Source: Rhodovulum marinum (GTDB taxonomy: Bacteria; Pseudomonadota; Alphaproteobacteria; Rhodobacterales; Rhodobacteraceae). From it: a DNA stretch of 64,000 nucleotides. Numbering within the stretch: position 1 is the stretch's first letter; every line of letters starts with the position of its first letter. The notes under the pieces are model-generated. The model had not been told where the DNA came from, did no database searches, and saw nothing but the letters and a program-made list of their open reading frames with translations. The DNA lies in NCBI RefSeq assembly GCF_004343075.1, contig NZ_SLXP01000004.1, positions 34,315 to 98,314 of the forward strand, in the 5' to 3' direction. Below are positions 24,572-36,017 of the stretch, piece after piece. The translations under genes and the position numbers were made by a program.

Positions 24572-25048
24572 ATGGGTGCGACGCTGACCCCCCGCCAGGA
24601 TTCGGGCGGCAAGCGCGTGCGGCGCCACCGCCGCCACCCGCCCGCCATGTCCGAGATCAACGTCACCCCCTTTGTCGACGTGATGCTGGTGCTGCTGATC
24701 ATCTTCATGGTGGCCGCGCCGCTGTTGACGGTGGGGGTGCCGGTCGAGCTGCCGAAGACGGCGGCCGACGCGCTTCCGGCCGCGCAGGAGGAACCGCTGG
24801 CCGTCACGCTGACGGCGGACGGGCGCATCCTGTTGCAGGAAACCGAGATCGAGGCGAACGCGCTGATCCCGCGGCTGCGCGCGGTCGCGGCCGAGCGCGA
24901 CGACGACAAGGTCTATCTGCGTGCGGACGGGGCGATCGCCTATGAACGCGTGGTTCAGGTGATGGGGGCGCTGAACGCGGCGGGCTTCCGCGATATCGGG
25001 CTGGTGACCGATACCGGCGGGCCGGCGCTGGACGGGTCGGGCGAATAG
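24572..25048 (+). CDS. tolR: Tol-Pal system protein TolR
   Basis: 158 residues, ExbD/TolR family. The single transmembrane helix (VTPFVDVMLVLLIIFMVAAP) carries the conserved proton-path aspartate in FVDVML. The rest is the periplasmic domain. It lies between tolQ and tolA with gaps of three and nine bases. Confidence 0.95.
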   Translation: MGATLTPRQDSGGKRVRRHRRHPPAMSEINVTPFVDVMLVLLIIFMVAAPLLTVGVPVELPKTAADALPAAQEEPLAVTLTADGRILLQETEIEANALIPRLRAVAAERDDDKVYLRADGAIAYERVVQVMGALNAAGFRDIGLVTDTGGPALDGSGE

Positions 25049-25057
25049 GGCCGCGCC

Positions 25058-26233
25058 ATGAACACCGGCACCTATATCTCGGGGGCGGCGCACCTGATCC
25101 TGATCGCGTGGGTGCTGTTCGGCGGCCTGTTCTGGGCGCCGAAGCCGCGGCCCATGGAGGTGACGGACGTGACGATCCTGTCGGGTGAGGAATTCGCCGC
25201 GCTGAGCGCACCCGCGGCCGCGCCGCAGGCGCCCGCGCAGGCGGTCGAGGCCCCCGAGGCCCCCGCGGTGACACGTTCGCCCCGGCCCGCCCCCGCGCCC
25301 GAGCGCCGCCCTGAGCGGCCCGAATCGCCCGCCCCGCAGGAGACGCCCGAACCCGATGCGGCCCCCGACACCAGCGGGATCCAGCCCCCGCCCGAGGCCG
25401 AGGTGACCGAGACCCTGCCGCCGCTGGTCGCGCCGCCGCCGGTGACCCCGGATGCCCCCGAGGCGCCCGTCGTGGACACCGCGCCGCCGCGCCCCGCGCC
25501 GCGCGTGGCCCCCGAGGCCGCGCCCGCGCCCCCCGAGGACGTGGCCATCGCCGAGCAGCCCAGCCAGGCGGTACGCCCCGACGCCGCCGCACCGACCCCG
25601 CCGCCCGAGGACCCGCGCGAGACCGCCCGCGAGGAGGCCACGACCGAGATCGTCACCGAGGCCGAGGAACGGCCCGAGACGGGGCTGGCCATGGCGGCCT
25701 CGCCGCGCCCGCGGGCCCGCCCGGCGGCGCCGCGCCCGCCCGCGCCCACGACCGAAACGCCGGCCGCCGCAGCGCCCGAACCCGAACCGGCCCCTGAGGC
25801 GCCTGCGCCGGACGCGCTGGCCGACGCGGTGGCTGGCGCCCTCGCCGACGCGCTGGCCGAGGGCAACGCCGAAACCGCGCGGCCCGGCACCGGCACCGCG
25901 CGGACCGGCCCGCCGATGACCGCAGGCGAGCGCGACGCGCTGCGCATCGCGGTGGCGAATTGCTGGAACGTGGGATCGCTGTCGACCGAGGCGATGCGCA
26001 CCCAGGTCGTGGTCGGTGTCGACATGGCCGAAAGCGGCAAGCCGCTGATCGACACGATCCGGCTGATCTCGTGGGTGGGCGGGTCCGAGGCGGCGGCGCG
26101 CCAGACCTATGAATCGGCGCGCCGCGCCATCGTGCGCTGCGGCGCCTCGGGCTTTCCGCTGCCGGTGGAAAAATACGACCAGTGGCGCGAGATCGAGATG
26201 ACATTCAATCCCGAGAACATGAGGATCCGATAG
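25058..26233 (+). CDS. tolA: Tol-Pal system protein TolA
   Basis: 391 residues. The N-terminal anchor is at about 8-29 (AAHLILIAWVLFGGLFW). Residues 45-285 are a very long Pro/Ala/Glu-rich linker in place of the usual helical lysine/alanine domain, as in many alphaproteobacterial TolA proteins. The C-terminal TonB/TolA domain (about 290-391) has VANCWNVGSLSTEAMRTQVV and ends QWREIEMTFNPENM. It bridges TolQR to Pal and TolB. It ends one base before tolB. Confidence 0.93.
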   Translation: MNTGTYISGAAHLILIAWVLFGGLFWAPKPRPMEVTDVTILSGEEFAALSAPAAAPQAPAQAVEAPEAPAVTRSPRPAPAPERRPERPESPAPQETPEPDAAPDTSGIQPPPEAEVTETLPPLVAPPPVTPDAPEAPVVDTAPPRPAPRVAPEAAPAPPEDVAIAEQPSQAVRPDAAAPTPPPEDPRETAREEATTEIVTEAEERPETGLAMAASPRPRARPAAPRPPAPTTETPAAAAPEPEPAPEAPAPDALADAVAGALADALAEGNAETARPGTGTARTGPPMTAGERDALRIAVANCWNVGSLSTEAMRTQVVVGVDMAESGKPLIDTIRLISWVGGSEAAARQTYESARRAIVRCGASGFPLPVEKYDQWREIEMTFNPENMRIR

Positions 26234-27553
26234 ATGTTGCGCATTCTGACCCTGGCATTGGCCATGGCGCTGGGCACGCTGCCGGCGCTGGCCCAGACCG
26301 GCCCCCTGCGGATCGAGATCGACGATGGCGTGATCGAACCCTTGCCCTTTGCCATTCCCGGTTTCGTGGCCGAGAACGCGGCCGCCACCGAATACGCGCA
26401 GAACATCGCCCGGGTGGTCGCCGCCGACCTGGCGGGCACGGGGCTGTTCCGGGAAATCCCGGCCGAGGCGCATATCGGCCAGGTCACCAGTTTCGACAGC
26501 CCGGTGCAATATGCCGACTGGAAGGCGATCAACGCGCAGGCGCTGGTCACCGGGGCGGTATCGCTGGACGGCAATGGGCGGCTGAACGTCAAGTTCCGCC
26601 TGTTCGACGTGTTCTCCGAGGCGCCCCTGGGCGACGGGCTGCAATTCGGCGGCCCGGCGGGCAGCTGGCGGCGGGTGGCGCACAAGGTGGCCGACCAGGT
26701 CTATGCGCGGATCACCGGCGAGGGCGGCTATTTCGACAGCCGCGTGGTCTATGTGGCCGAGACCGGCCCCAAGGACGCCCGTCAGAAGCGGCTGGCGATC
26801 ATGGATTACGACGGGGCGAACGCGACCTACCTGACCGATGCCTCGTCCATCGTGCTGGCGCCGCGGTTCTCGCCCACCGGCGACCGGGTGCTGTATACCA
26901 GCTATGAATCCGGGTTCCCGCGCATCTACCTGCTGGACGTGGCCACCGCCGGGCGGCGCGCGCTGGACGAACAGCCCGGCACGATGACCTTTGCGCCGCG
27001 GTTCGCGCCGGACGGGCGGCAGGTGGTGTTCTCGCTGTCGCAGGGCGGCAATACCGACCTGTTCACACTGGACCTGACAACGGGGCGGCGCACGCGGCTG
27101 ACCTCGGCGCCGTCGATCGAGACCGCGCCCAGCTATTCGCCCGACGGCCGCCAGATCGTGTTCGAAAGCGACCGGTCGGGCACGCAACAGCTGTATGTCA
27201 TGCCCGCCACGGGGGGCGAGGCGCAGCGGATCTCCTTTGGCCAGGGGCGCTATGGCACGCCCGTCTGGTCGCCCCGCGGCGACATGATCGCGTTCACCAA
27301 GCAGAACCAGGGCCGGTTCCATATCGGCGTGATGCGCACCGACGGGTCCGAGGAACGGCTGTTGACCGCGTCCTTCCTGGACGAGGGGCCGACCTGGGCG
27401 CCCAATGGCCGGGTGGTGATGTTCACCCGCGAGACCGCCGGGGCACAGGGGGCGCCCGCGCTGTATTCCGTCGATATCACCGGGCGCAACCTGCGCCGGT
27501 TGCCTGTGCAGGGCGCCGCGTCCGACCCGGCCTGGTCGCCGCTTTTGCCCTGA
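26234..27553 (+). CDS. tolB: Tol-Pal system protein TolB
   Basis: 439 residues, periplasmic. The signal peptide is [21 protein letters not shown]. The N-terminal alpha/beta domain (about 22-165) is followed by a six-bladed beta-propeller with repeated DGR-type turns: [59 protein letters not shown], and two others. It binds Pal and outer-membrane proteins. The start is immediately after the tolA stop. Confidence 0.96.
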   Translation: MLRILTLALAMALGTLPALAQTGPLRIEIDDGVIEPLPFAIPGFVAENAAATEYAQNIARVVAADLAGTGLFREIPAEAHIGQVTSFDSPVQYADWKAINAQALVTGAVSLDGNGRLNVKFRLFDVFSEAPLGDGLQFGGPAGSWRRVAHKVADQVYARITGEGGYFDSRVVYVAETGPKDARQKRLAIMDYDGANATYLTDASSIVLAPRFSPTGDRVLYTSYESGFPRIYLLDVATAGRRALDEQPGTMTFAPRFAPDGRQVVFSLSQGGNTDLFTLDLTTGRRTRLTSAPSIETAPSYSPDGRQIVFESDRSGTQQLYVMPATGGEAQRISFGQGRYGTPVWSPRGDMIAFTKQNQGRFHIGVMRTDGSEERLLTASFLDEGPTWAPNGRVVMFTRETAGAQGAPALYSVDITGRNLRRLPVQGAASDPAWSPLLP

Positions 27554-27631
27554 GACCTCACGTTTTCAAACCGAAATCCGGCTGATAGGATGCGTCCATC
27601 GGTCCGGTCCCGACAAAAAAGGAAGACCCGA

Positions 27632-28141
27632 ATGACCCCGATTTCCAAGACCCTTCTCGTGGTGGCCGCCCTGGCCGTCGCCGGCTGTTCCAACCCCGAC
27701 CGCTTCGGCATGGGGGCGGGGGGCGCGGGGGGCGCGGGCGCCTATGGCGCGCTGGGCGCCGCCTCTGACCCGACGACGGTGGCCTATTTCAACCAGACCA
27801 TCGGCGACCGGGTGCTGTTCGCCGTCGACCAGAGCACGCTCTCCGACACCGCGCGGGCCACGCTGGACGGGCAGGCGCGCTGGCTGACCGACAACCCGGC
27901 CTATACCGCCATCGTCGAGGGCCATGCCGACGAACAGGGCACGCGGGAATACAACCTTGCGCTGGGCGCGCGCCGGGCCAACGCGGTGCAGGAATACCTG
28001 GTGTCGCGCGGGGTGTCGCCGAACCGGCTGCGCACCGTCAGCTATGGCAAGGAACGCCCGCTGGAAATCTGTTCCGACGAGGCCTGCTATTCCAAGAACC
28101 GCCGCGCCGTGACCGTGGTCGCCGCGGGCGCCGGGGCGTAA
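27632..28141 (+). CDS. pal: Peptidoglycan-associated lipoprotein Pal
   Basis: 169 residues. The lipobox VAGC puts the lipidated cysteine at about 19; a glycine/alanine linker follows. The OmpA-like domain has the peptidoglycan motif VEGHADEQGTREYNLALGAR and ends with the C-terminal KNRRAVTVV. The ATG at 27632 follows AAAAGGAAG. A weak promoter (TTTTCA-N17-TAGGAT at 27563-27591) could give extra Pal. Outer-membrane partner of TolA/TolB. Confidence 0.96.
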   Translation: MTPISKTLLVVAALAVAGCSNPDRFGMGAGGAGGAGAYGALGAASDPTTVAYFNQTIGDRVLFAVDQSTLSDTARATLDGQARWLTDNPAYTAIVEGHADEQGTREYNLALGARRANAVQEYLVSRGVSPNRLRTVSYGKERPLEICSDEACYSKNRRAVTVVAAGAGA

Positions 28142-28151
28142 GGGGGCAACC

Positions 28152-28979
28152 ATGCGCATTGCCGCGCTGTTGCTGGGCGTTTGCGTGATGCTGGCGGCCG
28201 GGGGACCGGCCGCCGCGCAATCGCGCGAGGAAACGCTGGCCGATATCCGCCAGGAAATGTCGGTGCTGTATGTCGAGATCCAGCGCCTGAAACGCGAGCT
28301 GTCGACGACCGGGGCGCCGGGCGGGGCGCTGGCGGGCGGCTCGGCGCTGGCGCGGATCGACGCGATCGAGCAGGAATTGCAACGGCTGACTTCGAAGACC
28401 GAGGAACTGGAATTCCGCATCCAGACGGTGGTCGAGGACGGCACCCGGCGGATCGGCGATCTGGAATTCCGGCTGGTCGAGCTGGAAGGCGGCGATGTCA
28501 GCCAGCTGGGCGAGACGACGACGCTGGGCGGCGCGGACATGGCGCGGCCCGCGCCGGCGGTGCGCGCGCCCGAGGCCAATGGCGGGGCGGAACTGGCGAT
28601 GGGCGAACGGGCCGATTTCGACGCCGCCCGCGCAGCCCTGGAGGCCGGAGAGACCGCCCGCGCGGCCGAGATGTTCGGCCGTTTCACCGAGACCTATCCG
28701 GGCAGCCCGCTGTCGGGCGAGGCGCATTTCCTGCGCGGCGAGGCGCTGAGCGCCGAGGATGATACCTCGGCCGCGGCGCGCGCCTATCTGGACAGTTTCT
28801 CGGGCAGCCCGGGCGGGCCGAACGCGCCCGCCGCGCTGTTCAAGCTGGGCCTTGCGCTGGACGCGCTGGGCCAGAACCGCGAGGCCTGCGTGACATTGGG
28901 CGAGGTGGGCACGCGGTTCCCGGATTCGGTCGAGGCGCAGGACGCGGATGCCGCGATGGACGCCATCGGGTGCAATTGA
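28152..28979 (+). CDS. cpoB: Cell division coordinator CpoB (YbgF)
   Basis: 275 residues. The signal peptide is MRIAALLLGVCVMLAAGGPA. A coiled coil at about 25-115 (repeated ExxRxxQxxLxxLxRE-type heptads) gives the trimer. The TPR domain at about 150-270 has AAEMFGRFTETYPGSPLSGE and NREACVTLGEVGTRFPDS. It co-ordinates peptidoglycan synthesis with Tol constriction. The tilS gene starts inside its last codons. Confidence 0.93.
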   Translation: MRIAALLLGVCVMLAAGGPAAAQSREETLADIRQEMSVLYVEIQRLKRELSTTGAPGGALAGGSALARIDAIEQELQRLTSKTEELEFRIQTVVEDGTRRIGDLEFRLVELEGGDVSQLGETTTLGGADMARPAPAVRAPEANGGAELAMGERADFDAARAALEAGETARAAEMFGRFTETYPGSPLSGEAHFLRGEALSAEDDTSAAARAYLDSFSGSPGGPNAPAALFKLGLALDALGQNREACVTLGEVGTRFPDSVEAQDADAAMDAIGCN

Positions 28980-30205
28980 GCCCGGCGGCCCGGGCGATCG
29001 AGGCGGCGCTGGCCGCGGCCTGCCCGGGCGACGCGCCGCTGGGGGTGGCGGTGTCGGGCGGCGGGGATTCCATGGCGGTTCTGTGCGCGCTGGCCGCGCG
29101 CGGGCGCCCGCCGGTTCATGCCGTCACCGTGGATCACGGGCTGCGGCCCGAGGCCGCCGACGAGGCGCGCTTCGTGGCGGACACCTGTGCGCGGCTGGGC
29201 GTGTCGCATGACGTGCTGCGCTGGGGTGGCTGGGACGGCACGGGCAATCTGCAGGACGCGGCGCGGCGGGCGCGATACGCGCTGATCGCGGATTGGGCGG
29301 CGGGCCGGCGGATCGGGCGCGTGGCGCTGGGCCACACCCGCGACGACCAGGCGGAAACGGTGTTGATGCGGCTGGCCCGCGGCGCGGGGGTGGACGGGCT
29401 GTCGGCGATGGCGCCCGCACGCATGGCGCGGGGGGTGACATGGCTGCGCCCGGCGCTGGGGCTGTCGCGGGCGGAGTTGCGCGCCTACCTGGCGGAACGT
29501 GGCCAGCGCTGGGTCGAGGATCCGTCGAACGAGGATACGCGGTTCGACCGGGTGCAAGCGCGGCGCGCGCTGGCCGCCCTGGCGCCCCTTGGGATCGAGG
29601 CCGCCGGTCTGGCGGCGGTGGCGCGGCGCATGGCCTCGGCCCGCGCGGCGCTGGCGGCCTGCACGCTGGATGCCGCGGCGCGGGTCGCGCGCGCGGATCG
29701 CGGCGACGTGGTGATCGACCGGGCGGGGCTGGCGGCGCTGCCCGACGAGATCGCGCGCCGCCTGCTGGTCGCGGCGCTGTGCTGGGTCGCCTCGGCCGAG
29801 TATCCGCCGCGGGCCGAGGCGCTGGCCGACATGCGCGCAGCACTGGCACGCGCGCCCCGGGCCACGCTGCATGGCTGTCTGGTGTCGGTCGCGGGGGAGG
29901 GGCTGCGCGTCGCGCGCGAACCGGCCGCGGTGGCCCGCGCCACCGCGGCGCCCGGTACGCCCTGGGACGGGCGGTGGCTGCTGGAGGGGCCATATGCGCC
30001 GGGGATGGAGCTGCGCGCGCTGGGCGCGGCGGGGCTGGCCGCCTGTCCCGACTGGCGCGAGGCGGGGTTGCCGCGGGCCTCGCTGCTCGCCTCGCCGGCG
30101 GTCTGGCGGGGCGACACGCTGGTCGCCGCGCCGCTGGCCGGCCATGGCGCGGGCTGGCAGGCGCGGCTCGCAACATCGTTAAGCGAGCGGATCATCGCGC
30201 ATTGA
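28970..30205 (+). CDS. tilS: tRNA(Ile)-lysidine synthetase
   Basis: Adds lysine to C34 of the AUA-reading tRNA-Ile, using ATP. 411 residues. The PP-loop [10 protein letters not shown] is at about 29-38, followed by the [14 protein letters not shown] segment and [15 protein letters not shown], all typical of TilS. The GTG at 28970 gives MQLSPAAR; a TTG at 28976 overlapping the cpoB stop is an equal candidate. It sits between cpoB and ftsH, the usual Rhodobacterales order. Confidence 0.95.
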   Translation: MQLSPAARAIEAALAAACPGDAPLGVAVSGGGDSMAVLCALAARGRPPVHAVTVDHGLRPEAADEARFVADTCARLGVSHDVLRWGGWDGTGNLQDAARRARYALIADWAAGRRIGRVALGHTRDDQAETVLMRLARGAGVDGLSAMAPARMARGVTWLRPALGLSRAELRAYLAERGQRWVEDPSNEDTRFDRVQARRALAALAPLGIEAAGLAAVARRMASARAALAACTLDAAARVARADRGDVVIDRAGLAALPDEIARRLLVAALCWVASAEYPPRAEALADMRAALARAPRATLHGCLVSVAGEGLRVAREPAAVARATAAPGTPWDGRWLLEGPYAPGMELRALGAAGLAACPDWREAGLPRASLLASPAVWRGDTLVAAPLAGHGAGWQARLATSLSERIIAH

Positions 30206-30228
30206 ACATGGGCGGCCAATCGCTATCT
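30201..30228 (+). promoter_or_regulatory. Putative promoter of ftsH
   Basis: TTGAAC (30201-30206), 16-base spacer, TATCTT (30223-30228), overlapping the end of tilS. Transcription would start about 30235, right at the UUCG hairpin. Confidence 0.45.
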
Positions 30229-30237
30229 TAGGGCCAT

Positions 30238-30259
30238 GGGCGGGCCTTCGGGCCCGCCC
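30238..30259 (+). promoter_or_regulatory. UUCG stem-loop in the ftsH 5' leader
   Basis: GGGCGGGCC-TTCG-GGCCCGCCC is a perfect nine-base stem capped by the extra-stable UUCG tetraloop. It ends 25 bases before the GTG of ftsH and has no T-run after it, so it is unlikely to be a terminator. A 5' mRNA-stabilising hairpin is a reasonable guess. Confidence 0.55.
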
Positions 30260-30284
30260 GTGCCGTCATTCAAGGAGATCGCCC

Positions 30285-32198
<1,914 letters not shown>

Positions 32199-32223
32199 GG
32201 ACAGGCTGCCGCGACGAAAGACA

Positions 32224-32258
32224 GGCCCGCCACGCGCCCTTGCCGTGGTGGGCCTTTT
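32224..32258 (+). terminator. Intrinsic terminator after ftsH
   Basis: GGCCCGCCACG and CGTGGTGGGCC form an eleven-base stem with one G-T pair and are followed by TTTT, 25 bases after the ftsH stop. This ends the long ruv-tol-ftsH block. Confidence 0.75.
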
Positions 32259-32304
32259 CATGTCCGCGGTCTGGATGCGCGCCTGCGGCGCACGCCTTTT
32301 CGGG

Positions 32305-32350
32305 GCGGCCCGTGCCGGGCCGCGATGAGTATTTGGCCCAAGAAAAAGAC
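32305..32350 (-). repeat. Second dispersed repeat family, copy 1
   Basis: On the minus strand it is TTTTTCTTGGGCCAAATACTC followed by a GCGGCCCG/CGGGCCGC hairpin. The TTCTTNNG...CAAATA core matches the copies at 49198, 50711 and 61402. It lies between ftsH and fhs. The rest of the 32199-32485 gap shows no gene. Confidence 0.55.
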
Positions 32351-32485
32351 CGGGGGCTGGATGGGCGGGCAGGCCGCGGGTGCTGGAGCATGGGGCGCAA
32401 ATTGTGCTTTGAATGCGGGGGAAGGGCGCTATTTGAGGGAGCGCGGGGACGTCAGAGCCCGGCGGACCGAGGGAGGACAAGAAGA

Positions 32486-34162
32486 ATGGCCCACAAGACC
32501 GATATCGAGATCGCCCGCGCGGCGGAGAAACGCCTGATCCAGGAGGTGGGCGCCAAGCTGGGGATCCCGGCGGGCGACCTGCTGCCCTATGGCCATGACA
32601 AGGCCAAGGTGGGGGCCGAATTCATCGCGGGGCTGAAGGATCGCCCGAACGGCAAGCTGATCCTGGTGACGGCGATCAACCCCACGCCCGCGGGCGAGGG
32701 CAAGACGACGACCACGGTGGGCCTGGGCGACGGGCTGGCGCGGATCGGCAAGAAATCCGCGATCTGCATCCGCGAGGCCAGCCTGGGCCCGTGCTTCGGG
32801 ATGAAGGGGGGCGCGGCGGGCGGCGGCTATGCGCAGGTCGTGCCGATGGAGGACATGAACCTTCATTTCACCGGCGATTTCCACGCGATCACCAGCGCGC
32901 ACAACCTGCTGGCGGCGATGATCGACAACCATATCTACTGGGGCAACGACCTGGGTATAGACCAGCGCCGGGTGACCTGGCGCCGCGTGATGGATATGAA
33001 CGACCGGGCGCTGCGCGACGTGGTCTGTTCGCTGGGCGGCGTGGCCAACGGGTTTCCGCGGCAAACCGGGTTCGACATCACGGTGGCGTCCGAGGTCATG
33101 GCGATCCTGTGCCTGGCGACCGATATCCACGACCTGCAGCGGCGGCTGGGCGATATCATCGTGGGCTATACCCGCGAGCGCACGCCGATCCACGCGCGTG
33201 ATCTGAAGGCGGACGGGGCGATGACCGTGCTGCTCAAGGATGCGCTGCAGCCCAACCTGGTGCAGTCGCTGGAGAACACGCCGGCCTTTGTCCATGGCGG
33301 GCCGTTCGCCAATATCGCCCATGGCTGCAACTCGGTGATGGCGACCACGACCGCGCTGAAGCTGGCCGATTACGTGGTGACCGAGGCGGGGTTCGGCGCG
33401 GACCTGGGCGCCGAGAAATTCATGAACATCAAGTGCCGCAAGGCGGGTCTGGCGCCGTCGGCGGTGGTGATCGTGGCGACCGTGCGCGCGCTGAAGATGA
33501 ACGGCGGCGTGGCCAAGGCGGACCTGGGCGCCGAGAATGTGGACGCCGTCAGGGCGGGCTGTGCGAACCTGGGCCGCCATATCGAGAACGTCAAATCCTT
33601 TGGCGTGCCGGCGGTCGTGGCGATCAACCATTTCGCGGGCGACACCGAGGCCGAGATCGCCGCGGTGCAGGACTTCGTGGCCGGTCAGGGCAGCGAGGCG
33701 ATCCTGTGCAAGCACTGGGCCGAGGGCAGCGCGGGGACCGAGGCGCTGGCCACCCGCGTCGTCGAACTGGCCGAGCAGGACCACCATGCCTTTGCCCCGC
33801 TTTATCCCGACGAGATGGGCCTGTTTGCCAAGATCGAGACCATCGCGAAACGCATCTATCGCGCGGGCGAGGTGATCGCCGACAAGAAGATCCGCGACCA
33901 GCTGCACGCCTGGGAAGAGGCGGGCTATGGCAACCTGCCGATCTGCATGGCCAAGACGCAGTATTCCTTTACCACCGACCCGAACCTGCGCGGCGCCCCC
34001 GAGGGCCATTCGGTGCCCGTGCGCGAGGTGCGGCTGGCCGCGGGGGCGGGGTTCGTGGTGGCGATCTGCGGCGAGATCATGACCATGCCCGGCTTGCCCA
34101 GCAAACCCGCCGCCGAGACCATCGGGCTGAACGACATGGGCCAGATCGAGGGGCTGTTCTGA
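32486..34162 (+). CDS. fhs: Formate-tetrahydrofolate ligase
   Basis: Makes 10-formyl-THF from formate, THF and ATP. 558 residues, the standard length. The nucleotide loop is [11 protein letters not shown] at 67-77, followed by [18 protein letters not shown] and [13 protein letters not shown] motifs (here [16 protein letters not shown]). The ATG at 32486 follows GGGAGGACAAG. It is close to folD (with a chorismate mutase between), so formate can enter the folate pool and move on to methenyl and methylene-THF. Its own promoter is likely after the repeat at 32305-32350. Confidence 0.97.
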   Translation: MAHKTDIEIARAAEKRLIQEVGAKLGIPAGDLLPYGHDKAKVGAEFIAGLKDRPNGKLILVTAINPTPAGEGKTTTTVGLGDGLARIGKKSAICIREASLGPCFGMKGGAAGGGYAQVVPMEDMNLHFTGDFHAITSAHNLLAAMIDNHIYWGNDLGIDQRRVTWRRVMDMNDRALRDVVCSLGGVANGFPRQTGFDITVASEVMAILCLATDIHDLQRRLGDIIVGYTRERTPIHARDLKADGAMTVLLKDALQPNLVQSLENTPAFVHGGPFANIAHGCNSVMATTTALKLADYVVTEAGFGADLGAEKFMNIKCRKAGLAPSAVVIVATVRALKMNGGVAKADLGAENVDAVRAGCANLGRHIENVKSFGVPAVVAINHFAGDTEAEIAAVQDFVAGQGSEAILCKHWAEGSAGTEALATRVVELAEQDHHAFAPLYPDEMGLFAKIETIAKRIYRAGEVIADKKIRDQLHAWEEAGYGNLPICMAKTQYSFTTDPNLRGAPEGHSVPVREVRLAAGAGFVVAICGEIMTMPGLPSKPAAETIGLNDMGQIEGLF

Positions 34163-34235
34163 GCCGCGCGTTGCAGGCGCCGGGGTGGCGCGCTAACAGG
34201 GGCGGGACGGTGAGACGCATGCAAGGAGGCGCCCC

Positions 34236-34544
34236 ATGATCCCGCCCGAGCACTGCCGGACCATGGCGGAACTGCGCGTGCAGATCGACGCGCTGGATGC
34301 CGACCTGGTGGCGCGGTTGGCATTGCGCGCGCGCTATATCGACCGGGCGGCGGAGCTGAAACCCGCCGAGGGCTTGCCCGCGCGGATCGGCCCGCGCATC
34401 GACGAGGTGATCGGCAAGGTGCGCGCCCGCGCCGAGAACGAAGGGCTGGACCCCGACCTGGTCGAACGGGTCTGGCGCGAATTGATCGAATGGGCGATCC
34501 GCCGCGAAGAGGTGGCGATGGGACAGAGGGAGCGACAGCTATGA
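34236..34544 (+). CDS. AroQ-type chorismate mutase
   Basis: 102 residues, all-helical. It begins with the typical helix 1 [25 protein letters not shown], followed by [22 protein letters not shown] and the C-terminal [17 protein letters not shown]. The arginines in helix 1 and in RAR and the lysine in ELK occupy places that bind chorismate in AroQ. It converts chorismate to prephenate for Phe/Tyr synthesis, or could be a salicylate-type variant; stand-alone mutases with this ending are common in Rhodobacterales. It overlaps folD by four bases (ATGA). Confidence 0.85.
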   Translation: MIPPEHCRTMAELRVQIDALDADLVARLALRARYIDRAAELKPAEGLPARIGPRIDEVIGKVRARAENEGLDPDLVERVWRELIEWAIRREEVAMGQRERQL

Positions 34545-35443
34545 GCGCGGATATCATCGACGGCAAGGCCTTTGCCGCCACGATCCGGGGCAAGGTGGCC
34601 GATCATGTGAAGGCCCTGCATGACGAGCATGGGCTGGTGCCCGGCCTGGCGGTGGTTCTGGTGGGCGAAGACCCGGCCAGCCAGGTTTACGTGCGCAACA
34701 AGGGCAAGCAGACCGAGGAGGCCGGAATGGCCTCTTTCGAACATCGGCTGCCCGCCGAGACGTCCGAAGAGGACCTGCTGGCGCTGATCGCGCGGCTGAA
34801 CGCGGCGCCCGCGGTGCACGGGATCCTGGTGCAATTGCCGCTGCCCGACCATATCGATGAGGCCAAGGTCATCAACGCGATCGACGTGGCCAAGGATGTC
34901 GACGGCTTTCACATTTCGAACGTCGGCCTGCTGGCGACGGGGCAAAAGGCGCTGGTGCCCTGCACGCCGCTGGGCTGTCTGATGCTGCTGCGCGACCGGT
35001 TGGGGGCGCTGTCGGGGCTGGACGCGGTGGTGGTCGGCCGGTCGAACATCGTGGGCAAGCCGATGGCGCATCTTCTGCTGCGCGACAGCTGCACCGTGAC
35101 GGTTGCCCATTCGCGCACCCGCGACCTGGCGCAGGTCTGCCGCCGGGCCGATATCCTGGTGGCCGCCGTGGGCCGGCCCGAGATGATCCCCGGCGACTGG
35201 ATCAAGCCGGGCGCCACGGTGATCGACGTGGGCATCAACCGCATCCCCGCGCCCGAGCGCGGCGAGGGCAAGACGCGGCTGGTGGGCGACGTGCATTTCG
35301 AAAGTGCCGCGCAGGTCGCGGGCGCGATCACCCCGGTGCCGGGGGGCGTGGGGCCGATGACCATCGCCTGCCTGCTGGCCAACACGGTCACCGCCTGTTG
35401 CCGCGCCCATGGCCTGGTCGAACCCGAGGGGCTGACCGCCTGA
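34541..35443 (+). CDS. folD: Methylenetetrahydrofolate dehydrogenase/cyclohydrolase
   Basis: 300 residues, bifunctional: NADP-linked 5,10-methylene-THF dehydrogenase and methenyl-THF cyclohydrolase. The catalytic region has [36 protein letters not shown], the NADP-binding [16 protein letters not shown], and [14 protein letters not shown]. The ATG lies on the stop of the chorismate mutase, so the two are co-translated. With fhs it links formate to serine/methylene-THF. Confidence 0.97.
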   Translation: MSADIIDGKAFAATIRGKVADHVKALHDEHGLVPGLAVVLVGEDPASQVYVRNKGKQTEEAGMASFEHRLPAETSEEDLLALIARLNAAPAVHGILVQLPLPDHIDEAKVINAIDVAKDVDGFHISNVGLLATGQKALVPCTPLGCLMLLRDRLGALSGLDAVVVGRSNIVGKPMAHLLLRDSCTVTVAHSRTRDLAQVCRRADILVAAVGRPEMIPGDWIKPGATVIDVGINRIPAPERGEGKTRLVGDVHFESAAQVAGAITPVPGGVGPMTIACLLANTVTACCRAHGLVEPEGLTA

Positions 35444-35449
35444 GACCGC

Positions 35450-35884
35450 TCAGGCCGTGACCGGCACCATCGTGCCGAGGAGCGTCGCCACGTGGCGGCG
35501 CTCGTTCCCGTTTTCGGCATGCACATCGGCGCGCACCACCATCAGCCGCCGGCCCGCCCGCACCACCGCGCCCCGCGCGATCAGCCGGTCGCCCCGCGCG
35601 GGCGCCAGAAGGTGGATCGTCATTTCGGATGTCACCACCTCGTGGCCGGCCTCCATCAGGCTGAGCGCCGCGTAACCCGCCGCACTGTCGCCCAGGGCAA
35701 AGGTGAAACCGGCATGCGCCAGGCCCTGCTGCTGGCCGAATTCGGGGCGGATGGGGGCCGCGATTTCGACCGTGCCGGGGGCCAGCGACACGATCCCGGC
35801 GCCCAGGCTTTGCATCATGCCCTGGCGCGCGAAGCTGGCCCTGACGGTGTCGGCATAGGCCGGGTTGCGCGGGGGATGGGTCAT
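35450..35884 (-). CDS. PaaI-type thioesterase
   Basis: 144 residues, hotdog fold. APIRPEFGQQQGLAHAGFTF is the PaaI motif, with the active-site acidic residue in GDSAAGYAALSL. It removes CoA from phenylacetyl or other hydroxyphenylacetyl-CoA esters. No phenylacetate genes are nearby, so the substrate is open. Start at 35884 (MTHPPRNPAY) is preferred by family alignment; the ORF could extend upstream. It ends six bases from the convergent folD and is divergent from the LytTR gene. Confidence 0.85.
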   Translation of the reverse strand: MTHPPRNPAYADTVRASFARQGMMQSLGAGIVSLAPGTVEIAAPIRPEFGQQQGLAHAGFTFALGDSAAGYAALSLMEAGHEVVTSEMTIHLLAPARGDRLIARGAVVRAGRRLMVVRADVHAENGNERRHVATLLGTMVPVTA

Positions 35885-35940
35885 CTTCGGGCGCTTTTCG
35901 TTGTGGTGTTGCGCGCAGGCTAGCCCGGCCCCGCGCGTGT

Positions 35941-35980
35941 TCACAAGCCTTTGGTATCGTTGACAAGCCGTTGGTATCGC
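35941..35980 (+). repeat. Two tandem 20-bp direct repeats, possible LytTR binding site
   Basis: 35941-35960 and 35961-35980 are 20-base units differing at two positions. Each contains a nine-base core, GCCTTTGGT (35948) and GCCGTTGGT (35968), start-to-start 20 bases. LytTR dimers bind nine-base direct repeats, usually written [TA][AC][CA]GTTN[AG][TG], spaced by about 12 bases; the second core differs only at its first base. The repeats lie between the PaaI gene and the LytTR gene. Confidence 0.5.
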
Positions 35981-36017
35981 GGGGGTTGCGCCGTGGGGGC
36001 GGGCGGGGCATTCTGAC

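Noticed and set aside
23672..27322. 1216-codon minus-strand frame opposite tolQRAB
   Set aside because: Histidine/arginine/glycine-rich antisense shadow of tol genes, with no start signal or family match.
30238..30259. Terminator between tilS and ftsH
   Set aside because: The stem is strong but there is no T-run after it, and a promoter-like sequence stands just before it. A 5' leader hairpin explains it better.
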